Shown: positions 1 through 9,199, counted from the stretch's first letter. The stretch: DNA of 64,000 nt from BPJU01 sp964425225 (GCA_964425225.1 CAYRMD010000016.1:1-64000), one strand, 5' to 3'. Program-made: numbers and translations. Notes: generated by a model not told the origin, from the sequence alone.

Positions 1-110
1 GCAGAGATGCAGGGGGGAGGAAACGCAGGGACGCAGAGACGCAGGGGGGAAGAAAACGCAGAGACGCAGGGACGCTAGGGGACAAGGGGGGTTAAGGCAG
101 AGGCGCAGCG
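1..110. repeat. Intergenic GCAGAGACGCAGGGACGC repeat cluster
   Basis: A purine-rich stretch made of repeated 'acgcagagacgcaggga' units, a variant of the 'AACGCAAAGGCGCAAAGG' repeats found in many gaps of this window. It lies downstream of the tdh stop codon. I see no gene in bases 1-151. Confidence 0.7.
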
Positions 111-151
111 GTGCCCTAGAGGTAAACAGTGCGGTGGCCACGTGGTGCTTG

Positions 152-1177
152 TTAATCCCAGTGCAGTATCACTTTTCCACTTTGGCCCGAAATCATAACT
201 CGAAAGGCTTCCTCGTATTCTGTGTAATGAAAATGGTGAGTAATTACCGGTTTGATATCCAAGCCGCTTTGAAGCATGACGGTCATCTTGTACCATGTTT
301 CATACATTTCTCTGCCATAGATGCCCTTGATCGTGAGCATATTGAAAACCACGGTATGCCAGTCGATGGCCATTTCCTGGGAGGGAATGCCGAGCATGGC
401 GATACGTCCGCCGTGACACATATTGGCGAGCATATCGCGAAAGGCTTGCGGATTTCCAGACATTTCCAGGCCCACGTCGAAGCCTTCCTTCATCCCCAGT
501 TCTCGTTGCACATCGGCGATCGATTCAGTGCGTACGTCCAGGGCGCGCGTGACGTTCATCCGGCGCGCCAATTCCAAACGGTAGGGGTTGACGTCCGTAA
601 TGACGACGTAGCGGGCTCCCGCATGCCGTACGACGGCGGCCGCCATAATGCCGATAGGGCCAGCACCGGTAATGAGCACGTCTTCTCCGAGGACCGGGAA
701 GGACAAAGCGGTGTGGACGGCGTTCCCAAACGGGTCAAAAATTGCCGCCACGTCTCGGTCGATCGCAGGATCATGGTGCCAAACATTCGTCATGGGCAAG
801 GCTAAATACTCGGCGAAAGCCCCAGGACGGTTTACGCCGATACCTTGCGTCTTAGCGCACAGGTGGCGACGTCCGGCCAAGCAATTGCGGCAACGCCCGC
901 ACACGACGTGCCCTTCACCGCTCACCAGTTCCCCCGGATGGAAGTCGGCCACATTGGCTCCCACGGCAACTACCTCGCCTACAAACTCATGTCCAACTAC
1001 CATGGGTACCGGTATGGTTTTTTGCGCCCATGGGTCCCATTGATAGATATGCACGTCGGTTCCACAGATGCCGGTGCGGTCAATTTTGATTAGTACGTCG
1101 TTGATGCCGATTTCTGGTTCGGGGACTTCTTCGAGCCACAAACCCGGCGCACGCTTACTCTTGACCAATGCCTTCAT
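152..1177 (-). CDS. tdh: L-threonine 3-dehydrogenase
   Basis: Zinc-dependent medium-chain dehydrogenase that oxidises L-threonine to 2-amino-3-ketobutyrate with NAD+, a cytoplasmic step in threonine breakdown to glycine. At 341 residues it matches the family length. Catalytic zinc ligands are visible as C38 (GICGTDVH), H43 and the GHE motif at H63-E64. The structural zinc lobe has four cysteines at about 93, 96, 99 and 107. A Rossmann glycine motif (GAGPIG) follows in the second half. No kbl (2-amino-3-ketobutyrate ligase) lies beside it here, although it could be just outside the window. The gene is divergent from an XRE-cupin regulator, and the shared 122-base gap holds a strong palindrome, so control by that neighbour is likely. 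Other zinc alcohol or sorbitol dehydrogenases are the alternative, but the sequence is typical of Tdh throughout. Confidence 0.93.
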   Translation of the reverse strand: MKALVKSKRAPGLWLEEVPEPEIGINDVLIKIDRTGICGTDVHIYQWDPWAQKTIPVPMVVGHEFVGEVVAVGANVADFHPGELVSGEGHVVCGRCRNCLAGRRHLCAKTQGIGVNRPGAFAEYLALPMTNVWHHDPAIDRDVAAIFDPFGNAVHTALSFPVLGEDVLITGAGPIGIMAAAVVRHAGARYVVITDVNPYRLELARRMNVTRALDVRTESIADVQRELGMKEGFDVGLEMSGNPQAFRDMLANMCHGGRIAMLGIPSQEMAIDWHTVVFNMLTIKGIYGREMYETWYKMTVMLQSGLDIKPVITHHFHYTEYEEAFRVMISGQSGKVILHWD

Positions 1178-1215
1178 GATGCCGATACCTCGCGACGGTG
1201 TGTATCGTTCCTATG

Positions 1216-1236
1216 GCGGGCAATATACTTGCCCGC
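1216..1236. promoter_or_regulatory. Perfect palindrome in the tdh / XRE-cupin divergent promoter
   Basis: GCGGGCAA-TATAC-TTGCCCGC has 8-base perfect arms around a 5-base A/T-rich centre, midway between the two divergent start codons. This size and symmetry suit a dimeric HTH regulator, so it is a candidate operator for the XRE-cupin protein. Operator function is inference. Confidence 0.6.
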
Positions 1237-1237
1237 T

Positions 1238-1274
1238 GTTCAATTTACAATACCATGTGTTCTATATATTGAAC
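1238..1274. promoter_or_regulatory. Outer inverted repeat before the XRE-cupin gene
   Basis: GTTCAAT (1238-1244) and ATTGAAC (1268-1274) form 7-base perfect arms around 23 A/T-rich bases, directly upstream of the regulator start. It could be a second regulator site or an RNA hairpin in the leader. The A/T-rich interior probably contains the promoter. Confidence 0.35.
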
Positions 1275-1299
1275 TTGGCAATTGGATGGGCTCAGATCC

Positions 1300-1899
1300 A
1301 TGGGACGCAAACCCACGGCGCGGCGTGATCCGGCAGGCCAACACGAAGAGCTGGGTAGCAAGGTAGGCACTCGAATTCGCCAGTTGCGGTTAGCTCGAGG
1401 GTGGTCGCTAGAGCGGCTTTCGACCGCCAGCGGCGTGAGTCGTTCGATGTTGAGCCAAATCGAGCGTAATCGTGCTAACCCGACGTTGAATGTGACGCTG
1501 CGCATTGCGCATGCGCTAAGCGTCTCACTGGGCGAGATGGTCGAGCAACCGTCGGCTGCTGCTTCGATCGAGGTGATCCGGGCTGAGGACCGCCAATACC
1601 ATTACCGCTCGGATGCCACGTGCACCATCCGCACGTTGTCGCCGTTACATTTGGAGAAAGATGTGGAATTCTACGAGATTCGGTTACAAGCCGGTGGCGC
1701 CTTGCGAAGTGCGCCGCGCTACCAGGGAACTCGAGAATTTCTAACGGTCGAGCGCGGGCGAGTGCGCGTGGTTTCAGCTCAGGATGCGGTCGAATTGCAT
1801 CGAGGCGACTCGGCTAGTTACCGCGCCGACGTAGCACATGCCATTGAAAACCTCGGACGCTCTACTTCCGTATTGTTTTTGGTGGTTATTTACGCGTAA
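1300..1899 (+). CDS. XRE-family transcriptional regulator with C-terminal cupin domain
   Basis: A 199-residue DNA-binding regulator. Residues about 22-76 form an XRE helix-turn-helix (RIRQLRLARGWSLERLS, then SRSMLSQIERNRANPTL). Residues about 115-195 form a small cupin barrel (EFLTVERGRVRVV, HRGDSASYRADVAHAIEN) that probably senses a small effector. This HTH plus cupin architecture is common among regulators of amino-acid and amine catabolism. ATG at 1300 is preferred, with GGATGGG about 10 bases upstream; an in-frame TTG at 1282 would add six residues. It is divergent from tdh, so a threonine- or glycine-related signal is a reasonable guess, and autoregulation through the 1216-1236 palindrome is likely. 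The effector cannot be read from sequence. Confidence 0.88.
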   Translation: MGRKPTARRDPAGQHEELGSKVGTRIRQLRLARGWSLERLSTASGVSRSMLSQIERNRANPTLNVTLRIAHALSVSLGEMVEQPSAAASIEVIRAEDRQYHYRSDATCTIRTLSPLHLEKDVEFYEIRLQAGGALRSAPRYQGTREFLTVERGRVRVVSAQDAVELHRGDSASYRADVAHAIENLGRSTSVLFLVVIYA

Positions 1900-2045
1900 T
1901 AGCGCACCGAGCAACGAATCCCGGCTTGTGAAGCAACGGGCAATCCGTAAGACTAGCTCCCAATGCCGTGGAAAAATCAGTCGCTACGCCTCATAACCAG
2001 TTTGTACCGAACCGATGCGTACCACATAACGTTAGGAGATTATTC

Positions 2046-4139
2046 ATGAAAGGGTGGTATTCCATCCGAATGCCGAGCCAAAATGGGACGGTCCGAAACG
2101 CGGTCCTGGTTGGGGTCGCCGTTGCGTGGAGCTTCTTCGCGGGACCTATTGGAGCTGATGAGGGGATGTGGCTGTTCAACGATTTGCCGAAAGCCTTGTT
2201 ACGCGAACGCTATGGTTTCGAACCGTCCGACGAGTGGGCCCGCCATGTGATGTTGGCTTCGGTCCGATTCAGCACAGGAGGTTCGGCGTCGTTTGTTTCC
2301 AGTCGAGGGCTGGTAATTACCAATCACCACGTTGGCTCGGATGTGTTGCAAAAACTTTCGACTCCGGAACACAACTACTATCGCGACGGATTTTATGCCG
2401 AACGGCTCGAGGACGAATTGCCGGCGCCGGACTTGGAACTGAATCAATTGGTATCGATCGAGGACGTAACGGAGCGGGTACGAGCTGCGGTGCGTCCGGA
2501 AATGGCGCCCGCAGAAGCCGCGGCGGCACGACGAGCTGCGATGGCAACCATCGAAAAAGAATCGTTCGACCAAACGGGACTTCGTAGTGATGTCATCACG
2601 CTCTATGGCGGAGGCCGGTACCATTTGTATCGTTATAAGCGTTATACGGACGTCCGATTGGTCTGGGCTCCCGAAATGGCAGCCGCTTTTTTCGGGGGCG
2701 ATGCCGATAACTTCGAATACCCGCGGTATTGTCTCGATGTATGTCTATTCCGGGTTTACGAGGACGGAAAGCCGGCACATACGGAACATTTTTTGCGCTG
2801 GTCGAATCCGGGAGCCGCTGAGGGCGAACTGGTTTTTGTGTCGGGAAATCCTGGTCGTACGCGGCGCATCTATACCGTAGCTGCTTTGGAATTCCAGCGA
2901 GATTTCCGGTTGCCATTGACGCTGGATTTGCTCCGACGCCGCGAAATCCTGCTGCAACAGTATGGTCTGGAAGACGAAGAGAAACAGCGCCAAGCCCAAG
3001 AAGATCTTTTTGGTATTCAGAATTCGCGCAAAGCGCTTACCGGTATGCTGCTTGGCCTACAGGACCCACGGTTCATGGAGGCCAAACGTCGGGCCGAAGA
3101 CGAGTTCCGCCACCGCGTGGCACAATCAGAGCAGCTCAAGCGATGCCTCTCGGCTTGGGACCGGATTGCGGACGTGCAGAAGAAGCGTGCAGAAATCATT
3201 CGACAAACGGCTACCTTCCGTAGCCAGCTTTATCAGATCGCTGAAACGCTTGTGCTCATGGCCGAAGAAGATCAAAAGCCAAGTGCACAAAGACTACGGG
3301 AATTCCGCGATTCGGCTCGCCCCTCCCTCCTCCAGCAGCTTTACTCCCCTGCTCCGATCTATCCGGAACTGGAAGAGACGTTGCTCGCCGACAGCATCGG
3401 GTTGTTCGTCGAGCGACGAGGTGGTAACCATCCGTTAGTAGCTGTTGTGCTCCAGGGAAAAAATCCCCAAGAACGTGCAGCCGAGTTGGTGGCCGGGACA
3501 CAATTGGCTTCCGTTGACGTGCGCAAACGCCTGGCCAAGGGTGGCAAAGAAACGATTGAAAAAAGTACTGATCCCATGATCCAGTTGGCACGCCATATGA
3601 ATGCCGAATATAGGCGGTTGCGGCAAATCGAAGAGGAACTCGACGAAATCGAGCAGCAAGCTTACGCCGAGCTAGCCGAGGCACGGTTTGCGCTTTATGG
3701 AACTACAACTTATCCCGATGCTACATTCACCCTGCGATTATCCTTTGGACCAATTAAAGGCTATGTGGAAAATGGGAAGGCTATTCCTGCGTGGACAACA
3801 CTTGGAGGTGCCTTTCGCCATGAAGAGCAACATGGTGCGCGACCACCTTGGCAACTGCCGGCAAGCTGGCATCGCGGTAAGGCTCAGTTGAATCCCCAAA
3901 CTCCGCTCAATTTCGTATGCACGGCGGATATCATCGGAGGAAATTCCGGCAGCCCGGTTATCAATAAGAATGCTGAGTTTGTGGGTATTATTTTCGATGG
4001 TAATATTCAGTCCCTCACAGCTGACTATTACTATTCAGATGAAGTAGCTCGTGCTGTGGCTGTCCATAGCAGCGCCATCCGTGAAGCATTAGAAAAGATC
4101 TATCATGCTAATCGAATTATACACGAGTTAGGAAAATAG
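2046..4139 (+). CDS. Secreted S46-family dipeptidyl-peptidase (DPP7-like)
   Basis: A 697-residue serine peptidase of family S46, which removes dipeptides from the N-termini of oligopeptides in the periplasm or outside the cell. The chymotrypsin-like catalytic His lies in ITNHHVG (about residue 95), the Asp probably in GGDADNFEYPRY, and the nucleophile Ser at about 634 in GGNSGSPV. The position 18 residues after that Ser is Gly (FDGN). In this family Gly there marks DPP7 types, which prefer hydrophobic P1 residues, while Arg marks DPP11 types, which prefer Asp/Glu. An N-terminal hydrophobic segment ending near GADEG acts as signal peptide. ATG at 2046 has GGAG eight bases upstream; an in-frame GTG at 1968 would place 26 atypical residues before the signal. 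A membrane-protein gene follows after about 60 bases on the same strand. Confidence 0.92.
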   Translation: MKGWYSIRMPSQNGTVRNAVLVGVAVAWSFFAGPIGADEGMWLFNDLPKALLRERYGFEPSDEWARHVMLASVRFSTGGSASFVSSRGLVITNHHVGSDVLQKLSTPEHNYYRDGFYAERLEDELPAPDLELNQLVSIEDVTERVRAAVRPEMAPAEAAAARRAAMATIEKESFDQTGLRSDVITLYGGGRYHLYRYKRYTDVRLVWAPEMAAAFFGGDADNFEYPRYCLDVCLFRVYEDGKPAHTEHFLRWSNPGAAEGELVFVSGNPGRTRRIYTVAALEFQRDFRLPLTLDLLRRREILLQQYGLEDEEKQRQAQEDLFGIQNSRKALTGMLLGLQDPRFMEAKRRAEDEFRHRVAQSEQLKRCLSAWDRIADVQKKRAEIIRQTATFRSQLYQIAETLVLMAEEDQKPSAQRLREFRDSARPSLLQQLYSPAPIYPELEETLLADSIGLFVERRGGNHPLVAVVLQGKNPQERAAELVAGTQLASVDVRKRLAKGGKETIEKSTDPMIQLARHMNAEYRRLRQIEEELDEIEQQAYAELAEARFALYGTTTYPDATFTLRLSFGPIKGYVENGKAIPAWTTLGGAFRHEEQHGARPPWQLPASWHRGKAQLNPQTPLNFVCTADIIGGNSGSPVINKNAEFVGIIFDGNIQSLTADYYYSDEVARAVAVHSSAIREALEKIYHANRIIHELGK

Positions 4140-4197
4140 CTGATGAATAAATGAACCGCTAATTGATACAGTTCCTAATACCAAGAAGGTGTCCGGG

Positions 4198-5070
4198 ATG
4201 GTTTCCGTCCTTATATTATGTGGCACCTTGACAACCTGGGCCTGGATAGCGGCATGGAGGCACATACGAAAGACCACGTTGCAGGAAGTATGGCTTTGGC
4301 AGGCGGTAAGTTGCGGTGCGGTTTTCGGTGCTGCTCTTCTCAGCGCAAGTGGCAGCGATGAAGCGCGCTGGGTTCTTATGCGGTGGTTTGCAGTGGTGGC
4401 CTTGTTCTGCCCGAATGTGGCTCTACTGGGCGCCAAGCGACCACAACATCGAGCGTGGCACCTGGTGGTCGCCACGTTGTGGGTGATTCTCCTCCTGCCG
4501 TCGATCGAGTTGCTCTGGGCGGCATCGGGCCGCGCGTTTAGCCCCGGGAGTGTGCGAGGCAGCTTCCTTTGGGTGCTTATTGTCTTAGAGATCCTCAACC
4601 GTGTAGGGAGTGGTTCCGCGCTGATCGGCTGGGCGATGGCTGCGGCTCAAATTTCTTTGCTGGGCGATTGGTTACCCGGCTGGCCATGGAAACTGGACAG
4701 CTCGGCCTTTCTGGTGGCGTGCCTGGCACTCGTTGTCTACCACTGGACCTGCTACCTAACGTCCGTTCCGTCGGCTCGTTCGGCGGATCTTAGTCAGTGT
4801 TGGCGCAGCTTTCGGCGCCGATTCGGGACACTCTGGGCCCTGCGTGTATGGTTAGGCATTAATGCCGCTTGTCAATCTGCAGGTTGGCCTGTGGTTCTCG
4901 GATGGAGTGGGTTTCGCAATGAGAAGGGTGAATGTGCCGATCCTCAGAGTGTGCTGCCGCAACGCGACTACCAGGCGCTGACGCAAGTCGTAGCCAATCT
5001 TTTGCGCCGGTTCGAAGCTCCTCAACTCGTCGATGCTCTCGTGAAACACCAAACGCGGGCGGTGCCCTGA
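4198..5070 (+). CDS. Hypothetical multi-pass membrane protein
   Basis: About 290 residues with roughly six hydrophobic segments in the first 190 residues (for example VVATLWVILLLPSIELLW and FLVACLALVVYHW), then a more polar C-terminal part of about 100 residues. I do not recognise the family. The soluble tail holds a basic stretch (FRRRFGTLWALRVWLG) and ends in a helical region. ATG at 4198 has GAAGG eight bases upstream and is preferred to the GTG at 4189. The gene follows the S46 peptidase by about 60 bases and may be cotranscribed with it, but no functional link is evident. Confidence 0.72.
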   Translation: MVSVLILCGTLTTWAWIAAWRHIRKTTLQEVWLWQAVSCGAVFGAALLSASGSDEARWVLMRWFAVVALFCPNVALLGAKRPQHRAWHLVVATLWVILLLPSIELLWAASGRAFSPGSVRGSFLWVLIVLEILNRVGSGSALIGWAMAAAQISLLGDWLPGWPWKLDSSAFLVACLALVVYHWTCYLTSVPSARSADLSQCWRSFRRRFGTLWALRVWLGINAACQSAGWPVVLGWSGFRNEKGECADPQSVLPQRDYQALTQVVANLLRRFEAPQLVDALVKHQTRAVP

Positions 5071-5167
5071 CGGGTGTGTGCGTTGTGTTATCGGGGCAAG
5101 TTTGGTGTAAGAGGTAGGCGATCGCGGTACCTTGCCTGTTGTTCGCGGCAGGAGTGGACAGGATGTG

Positions 5168-5342
5168 TTCGTCTTGATGGTAACTGAATGGTTCCTTCTT
5201 TTGCCGGGCCTGCCGGAGTTCCGCCTCTTTCCGCTCTACCAGATGTGCCCCGATAAGCGTGCTTCTTGGCAAAGGCGGTCTGCCGAGCGACGGCTCAAGA
5301 CAACACGGAGCAACGTGAATTTAACGCAAAGGCCAAGTTAGG
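5168..5342 (+). repeat. Composite intergenic repeat, copy 1
   Basis: Shares ordered blocks with 30640-30818 and 39515-39727: a 'tcttttgccgggcctgc' block, then 'ggcaaaggcggtctg', then 'cgagcgacggctcaaga', then 'ttaacgcaaaggcc'. This copy lacks the 'ccgcgaccctaagggag' block present in copy 2. It contains no plausible gene. Confidence 0.65.
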
Positions 5343-5366
5343 CGATTGGCGCTGCATGTTACCCTC

Positions 5367-5443
5367 AGTGCGCCTTTGCGTGAAATCCCTCTGTATCTAC
5401 TTCCTTGATCGCGCCTCTACGCCTTTGCGCCTCTGCGTTAAAT
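5367..5443 (-). repeat. Paired AACGCAAAGGCGC-type repeats, inverted orientation
   Basis: Two copies on the minus strand: 'gtgcgcctttgcgtgaaat' and 'cgcctttgcgcctctgcgtt'. They belong to the dispersed family of this window. Confidence 0.7.
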
Positions 5444-5752
5444 CATTCTTAATCCACAAATGTGACGCACCCGGGTTCCTGTCCTGCCCTCGTTTTCCAG
5501 GTCGGATCTGATCTGTTTGTTGTGTGCCCTGCCGGCGTGCTTGAGGCGGGACAACCAAGTGTCCAGTAGCTTGTACCTGTGCTAGCGGTGACAGACAGTG
5601 TGTCACAGGAGTCAGGGCGAGTGTGCCAGAGGGTTGTCACTGTTCGAATCCCTTTTCCAGACGGCCGGTTGACTCGTCGAGAAAATTGAGGTGTCGCGCG
5701 ACAACGTATATGGACACGATAAAAGTTGAGGCACAGCTCCAAGGAGTAGAGC

Positions 5753-6250
5753 ATGAAGCAATTTGCTGCGAATGGTTGGTTGTCTTGGCGATGGTTTTCG
5801 ACATGGTTGCTTGTTGGTCTGTTGAGCGCAGGATTAGCAGCTGCCACGGGGGCAGTTCAAGAGGAGGCTCCGCCAGCTAATCAAGGTAAAGCCCGTAGCG
5901 AATTCCGCGGGCGCTTGCCGATGTTTTACTCGCGAGTGGTGACGTCGGAGCAGCGCGAGCAGATTTATGCGATACAGCGCAAATATCAAAAGCAGATCGA
6001 TGAGCTAACCGCTCAATTACGCGCCCTCCAGGCGCAACGCGACGAAGAAATCCATGCCGTGTTGACTCCTGAACAACAGAAGCAAATTGCGGCTTGGATG
6101 GAGGAGTTGCGGCAGCGGCGCGAGGCGGCGCGAGCGGCAGGCGATAGCCAAACCGATGCTGATTCTGAAGAAGAATCGGCTGAAGAACCGCAGGCACCTC
6201 CACCGGCTCGCACCACCACGCGACGGCCTCGGGGCAATCAAAACCCATAA
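5753..6250 (+). CDS. Secreted helical protein, LTxxQ/Spy-like
   Basis: 165 residues. A signal peptide (hydrophobic WLLVGLLSAGLAAATGA) is followed by a long charged amphipathic helix pair (QREQIYAIQRKYQKQIDELT, LRALQAQRDEEIHAVLTPEQ) and an acidic then proline/arginine-rich tail. The LTPEQQKQ element recalls the LTxxQ motif of the Spy/CpxP periplasmic family, so an envelope chaperone or metal/stress role is possible but unproven. GGAG sits eight bases before the ATG. The tail (about residues 125-165) is low complexity and probably disordered. It stands alone between repeat-rich gaps. Confidence 0.75.
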   Translation: MKQFAANGWLSWRWFSTWLLVGLLSAGLAAATGAVQEEAPPANQGKARSEFRGRLPMFYSRVVTSEQREQIYAIQRKYQKQIDELTAQLRALQAQRDEEIHAVLTPEQQKQIAAWMEELRQRREAARAAGDSQTDADSEEESAEEPQAPPPARTTTRRPRGNQNP

Positions 6251-7187
6251 CGGCACCGAGCAGGGCTGACGGCTGACCAGGATGGTTAGACCACTCGGGC
6301 ACGGGATGCCGGTGAGAGGCAGAGCGGGACTTGCGAGCTTGTCTTTTAGGCGTGAGACAGCCGCACCCGCTCATGCCTTTTTCGACGCGATCCTCCGAAG
6401 CCACCCGGAAAACGAACGCCTACAACCGCGGATGCCGAAATGCAAAGCGGTACATGGTGGTGGCCAGTTCCAGCCGCGGCCCGCAAAGTCCTCGGGCTTA
6501 CACGCTTAACGCGCACCGCACATCGGGCCCATAGGCATCTGGACGACGACGCAGGGCGTTCCCCGGAGGATGGGAACGGATGGCAAGAATTGATTCACAG
6601 ATTAAGAAAGCTCTGATCAACCGACGGCTGTGCGACGTGTTCGCTCGATGGCCCCGTTGTCTGCTGGCGATAGATTCGAGCCGACGTTTTCCCGGTCCTC
6701 TGTGCCCTCCGTGTCTACGTGTTGCAAGCAGCAACGGGCACGACACCAAGCACGAGAAGAACGCTAAGCTTGGCTCTATTCGGCTCGAATCGAAACGGTA
6801 CTCCTGTGCCCCAATATTCAATCGAAGCTCAGGGGGCAACCTATGCGGAGGCGCGGAGTTGCTATCCCGTACAGCGGCTCGATGGGCGGTAGGACGCAAG
6901 AGCCTGTCGGTTGGCTCACCGCCTGGACGGACAATGGCACGGTTGGCTGCACCAGCTGTGGAGCATCTCTGTGCCCCGCGTTTTTGGGTTAGTTGGGGCC
7001 AAGGGTTTGACTGAAATGTTCGTAGGGGCATTAAACGCAAAGGCCCAAAGAACTTAGCGCAGAGGCGCATGAGTGTAAAAAAAGAGCTTAGAAGCGCTGG
7101 GGAGGATTTGTACAGCCCAATAAAACGGTTCCACATGCACCGCCAACGGTGTCGCTACAAACTGGGTGATCAGACGAGTAGCCTCAG
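6251..7187. other. Gap of about 940 bases, no gene supported
   Basis: Open frames on both strands cover it, but they translate short intergenic repeats (for example 'cctctgtgccctccgtgtc', near 6700) and have no protein-like pattern. A short inverted pair, 'attcgagccga' near 6674 and 'tcggctcgaat' near 6780, is present. A repeat cluster lies at 7029-7072. Confidence 0.55.
7029..7072 (+). repeat. AACGCAAAGGC-type repeat
   Basis: 'attaaacgcaaaggccc' followed by 'agcgcagaggcgcatgag', two adjacent units of the dispersed family, lying upstream of the terminator hairpin. Confidence 0.7.
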
Positions 7188-7220
7188 AAAAACGGAGCTG
7201 CCGTTACACGACAGCTCCGT
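7188..7220 (-). terminator. Intrinsic terminator for the LTxxQ-like gene
   Basis: Read on the minus strand: ACGGAGCTG, an 11-base loop, CAGCTCCGT, then a T run. The 9-base stem is perfect and lies about 30 bases after the stop codon of the gene ending at 7250. Confidence 0.85.
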
Positions 7221-7249
7221 ATGTGGACCGTAAACAGCTTGTCCATTTG

Positions 7250-7822
7250 CTACGACGATGACCCTTTTTGGGCTTTCTTTTGGCCTCCGGCCCGCCCAGT
7301 GAGCCCGGCTTTTGCTCGTTGCTCAGGTGTTAGGATCTCCGAAACTGCCCTACGGAATTCTTGTATCACCTGTTGCTGCTTGGCCTGCAGATCGCGCAAT
7401 TTGGCTACCTGTTCACTTGAAAGTCCCGCAGCGGTGTAGATGGCATCCTGCAGTTCTTTACCTTTCTTGCCAGCCGCTTGGGCTTCTTTGCGAGCGTCGG
7501 CCAGCTTCTTGTTACCACCTGGTCCAAGAATAGCCGTTCGCTCTTTATTGATCGCCGCAATTTGCTCGGAAGCTTTAGCCGCAAGCTGTTTGATCTTTTC
7601 GCTCTGTTCCGCGGTCAGATCCAATCCCGCCAACTTGTCGGTCACATTCTTGATAGCAGCCGGTTCGGCCTTTTTGGCCTTCTGCGCTGCTTGTTTGGGT
7701 TGTTCTGCTGCTTGTTTCGGCTTTTCGCGCGGCTGTTTTGGTTTCTTCTCTTCTTGCGCGATGGAACTTGCAACCAAGGCTAATACCACACCAATCGCAA
7801 GTAGGCTTTGCAATCGAAACAT
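7250..7822 (-). CDS. Secreted lysine-rich protein, LTxxQ-like
   Basis: 190 residues: a clean signal peptide (LLAIGVVLALVASSIAQ), a low-complexity KPKQ/AEQPKQA segment (about residues 24-50), then helices with LDLTAEQSEKIKQL and ILTPEQRAKAGL near the end. These paired L-T-x-E/P-Q elements match the LTxxQ pattern of Spy/CpxP-like periplasmic proteins. It is the last gene of the minus-strand set that starts with the ECF sigma factor; the gap to the DUF1501 gene is about 70 bases and a strong terminator follows. It may belong to that regulon. Function is unproven. Confidence 0.8.
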   Translation of the reverse strand: MFRLQSLLAIGVVLALVASSIAQEEKKPKQPREKPKQAAEQPKQAAQKAKKAEPAAIKNVTDKLAGLDLTAEQSEKIKQLAAKASEQIAAINKERTAILGPGGNKKLADARKEAQAAGKKGKELQDAIYTAAGLSSEQVAKLRDLQAKQQQVIQEFRRAVSEILTPEQRAKAGLTGRAGGQKKAQKGSSS

Positions 7823-7891
7823 TTTCTTACCCTCCCTTAAATATTAGAAAGCCACCTTAAGCCCGCAATTTCCCACAACGGGAACATTCTC

Positions 7892-9199
7892 TTAAGCGAA
7901 CAGCTCTCGTATCACTCGCCCATCGCGAACGATCGTGATAGGTCGACCTGTATCCGTGTGATATTCTTTGGTATGGTCGATACCTAGGGCATGATAGAAG
8001 CTGGCAGCAACGTCGTCCGGTTTGAATCCTTCATGCAGCGGTTGAGTAGCCTTATCATCGCTTTCGCCGAGCACTCGACCGCCGCTAATGCCACCACCGG
8101 CCAACAACATGAACATGCAGCGAGGATAGTGGTCACGACCACCATCGGCCGATCGATTATTGATCTTGGGAGTGCGGCCGAATTCACCGGTCACGAACAC
8201 CACGGTCGACTCCAACAGACCTTTCTGATGGAGACCTTCGAACAGCGCTGCTAAGCCTTCATCGAATGGTGGCAGGATTCGGTCTTTGAGCCGAGTGAAA
8301 TTGTCCTGATGCGTATCCCAGCCACCGTAGGACAACGTCACAAAACGCACGCCCGACTCGATTAAGCGGCAAGCCAAATGACAACTTGTGCCAAACGGGG
8401 TTTCGCCAAACATTTTGGCGAATGCCGGTGATTCCTTACTGATATCAAACGCATCGCGTGAGCGGCGTGAAGTAATAATGGCGTAGGCTTGCCGGCTGAA
8501 CTCATCGAGTCCTTCGAGCAGTTGATCGTTTTGCTCGAAACCCCGGAATGCCACGTCCAGGTCTCGCAACAGTTGATGGCGTCGCTCGACTTCCGCCACC
8601 GTTAATCCATTGCCCAAACTAATGCCCCGCACACTGAATGGTTGACCAGGCCGCGGCGTGGTTCCGGTGTTCAGCGGGGCGTACTTCACGCCTAAGAAAC
8701 CAGGCGTCTGGTAATTGTTGTTGGGAATAGCCACAAAGGGCGGTAGGTCAGACGGCTGCCACGTTTCCTTAGTCACAACAGCACCGTATCCCGGGTATTC
8801 TAGCGACGCGATTGGCCGTGTACCGGTGTTGACATATTGGCTGCCCAACTGATGTGCCGCCAGCGTGTGAGTAACACCGCGGAGGATCACATACTTATCC
8901 ATGCATGCTGCCAGTTTGGGCAGATGTTCACTGATGTAAATACCGCTGACGTTGGTAGCAATCGGCTGGAACTTGCCTCGATACTCCGCGGGAGCCTCGG
9001 GTTTCAAATCGAACGTATCCAGGTGAGACGGGCCACCTGCCAAATGAATAAAAATGGCTGACTTGCCCTTTGTCGGCTTTACTTCTCCTGCCCTAGCCCA
9101 GCGCAGGTAATTGGCCAACGTAAAGCCCAAGCTGCCAATCGTGCCGACCTTTAGGAAATCGCGCCGATACATCCCGTCACACGTTCGATGGATAGCCAT
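7892..9199 (-). CDS. DUF1501 family protein (planctomycete-type, Tat-signal-like start)
   Basis: 435 residues. Near the N-terminus MYRRDFLKVGTIGSLGF matches a twin-arginine signal. The body carries features of the DUF1501 family, which has an alkaline phosphatase/sulfatase-like fold: FIHLAGGPSHLDTFD, SYGGWDTHQDNF, TGEFGRTPKIN and GGRDHYPRCMFMLLAGGG. The Asp and His residues in these motifs would be the metal ligands. AAAGGAG sits six bases before the ATG at 9199, fixing the start. It follows the DUF1549/1553 gene by about 90 bases. These two families are almost always paired in planctomycetes; a role in polysaccharide or surface processing has been suggested but the reaction is not established. 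Confidence 0.93.
   Translation of the reverse strand: MAIHRTCDGMYRRDFLKVGTIGSLGFTLANYLRWARAGEVKPTKGKSAIFIHLAGGPSHLDTFDLKPEAPAEYRGKFQPIATNVSGIYISEHLPKLAACMDKYVILRGVTHTLAAHQLGSQYVNTGTRPIASLEYPGYGAVVTKETWQPSDLPPFVAIPNNNYQTPGFLGVKYAPLNTGTTPRPGQPFSVRGISLGNGLTVAEVERRHQLLRDLDVAFRGFEQNDQLLEGLDEFSRQAYAIITSRRSRDAFDISKESPAFAKMFGETPFGTSCHLACRLIESGVRFVTLSYGGWDTHQDNFTRLKDRILPPFDEGLAALFEGLHQKGLLESTVVFVTGEFGRTPKINNRSADGGRDHYPRCMFMLLAGGGISGGRVLGESDDKATQPLHEGFKPDDVAASFYHALGIDHTKEYHTDTGRPITIVRDGRVIRELFA

Larger units (their letters stand above)
5071..5752. other. Gap with repeats, no gene seen
   Basis: The left half holds a composite repeat copy and two inverted 'gcgcctttgcgt' repeats. The right half (about 5455-5750) shows no convincing reading frame. 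The words following the second repeat (acaaatgtgacgcac) recur as acaactgtgacgcac near 49200, after a similar repeat. Confidence 0.6.

Noticed and set aside
6498..7136. Long frames on both strands in the 6.25-7.19 kb gap
   Set aside because: They translate short intergenic repeats such as 'cctctgtgccctccgtgtc' and show no domain pattern, signal peptide or ribosome-binding site.
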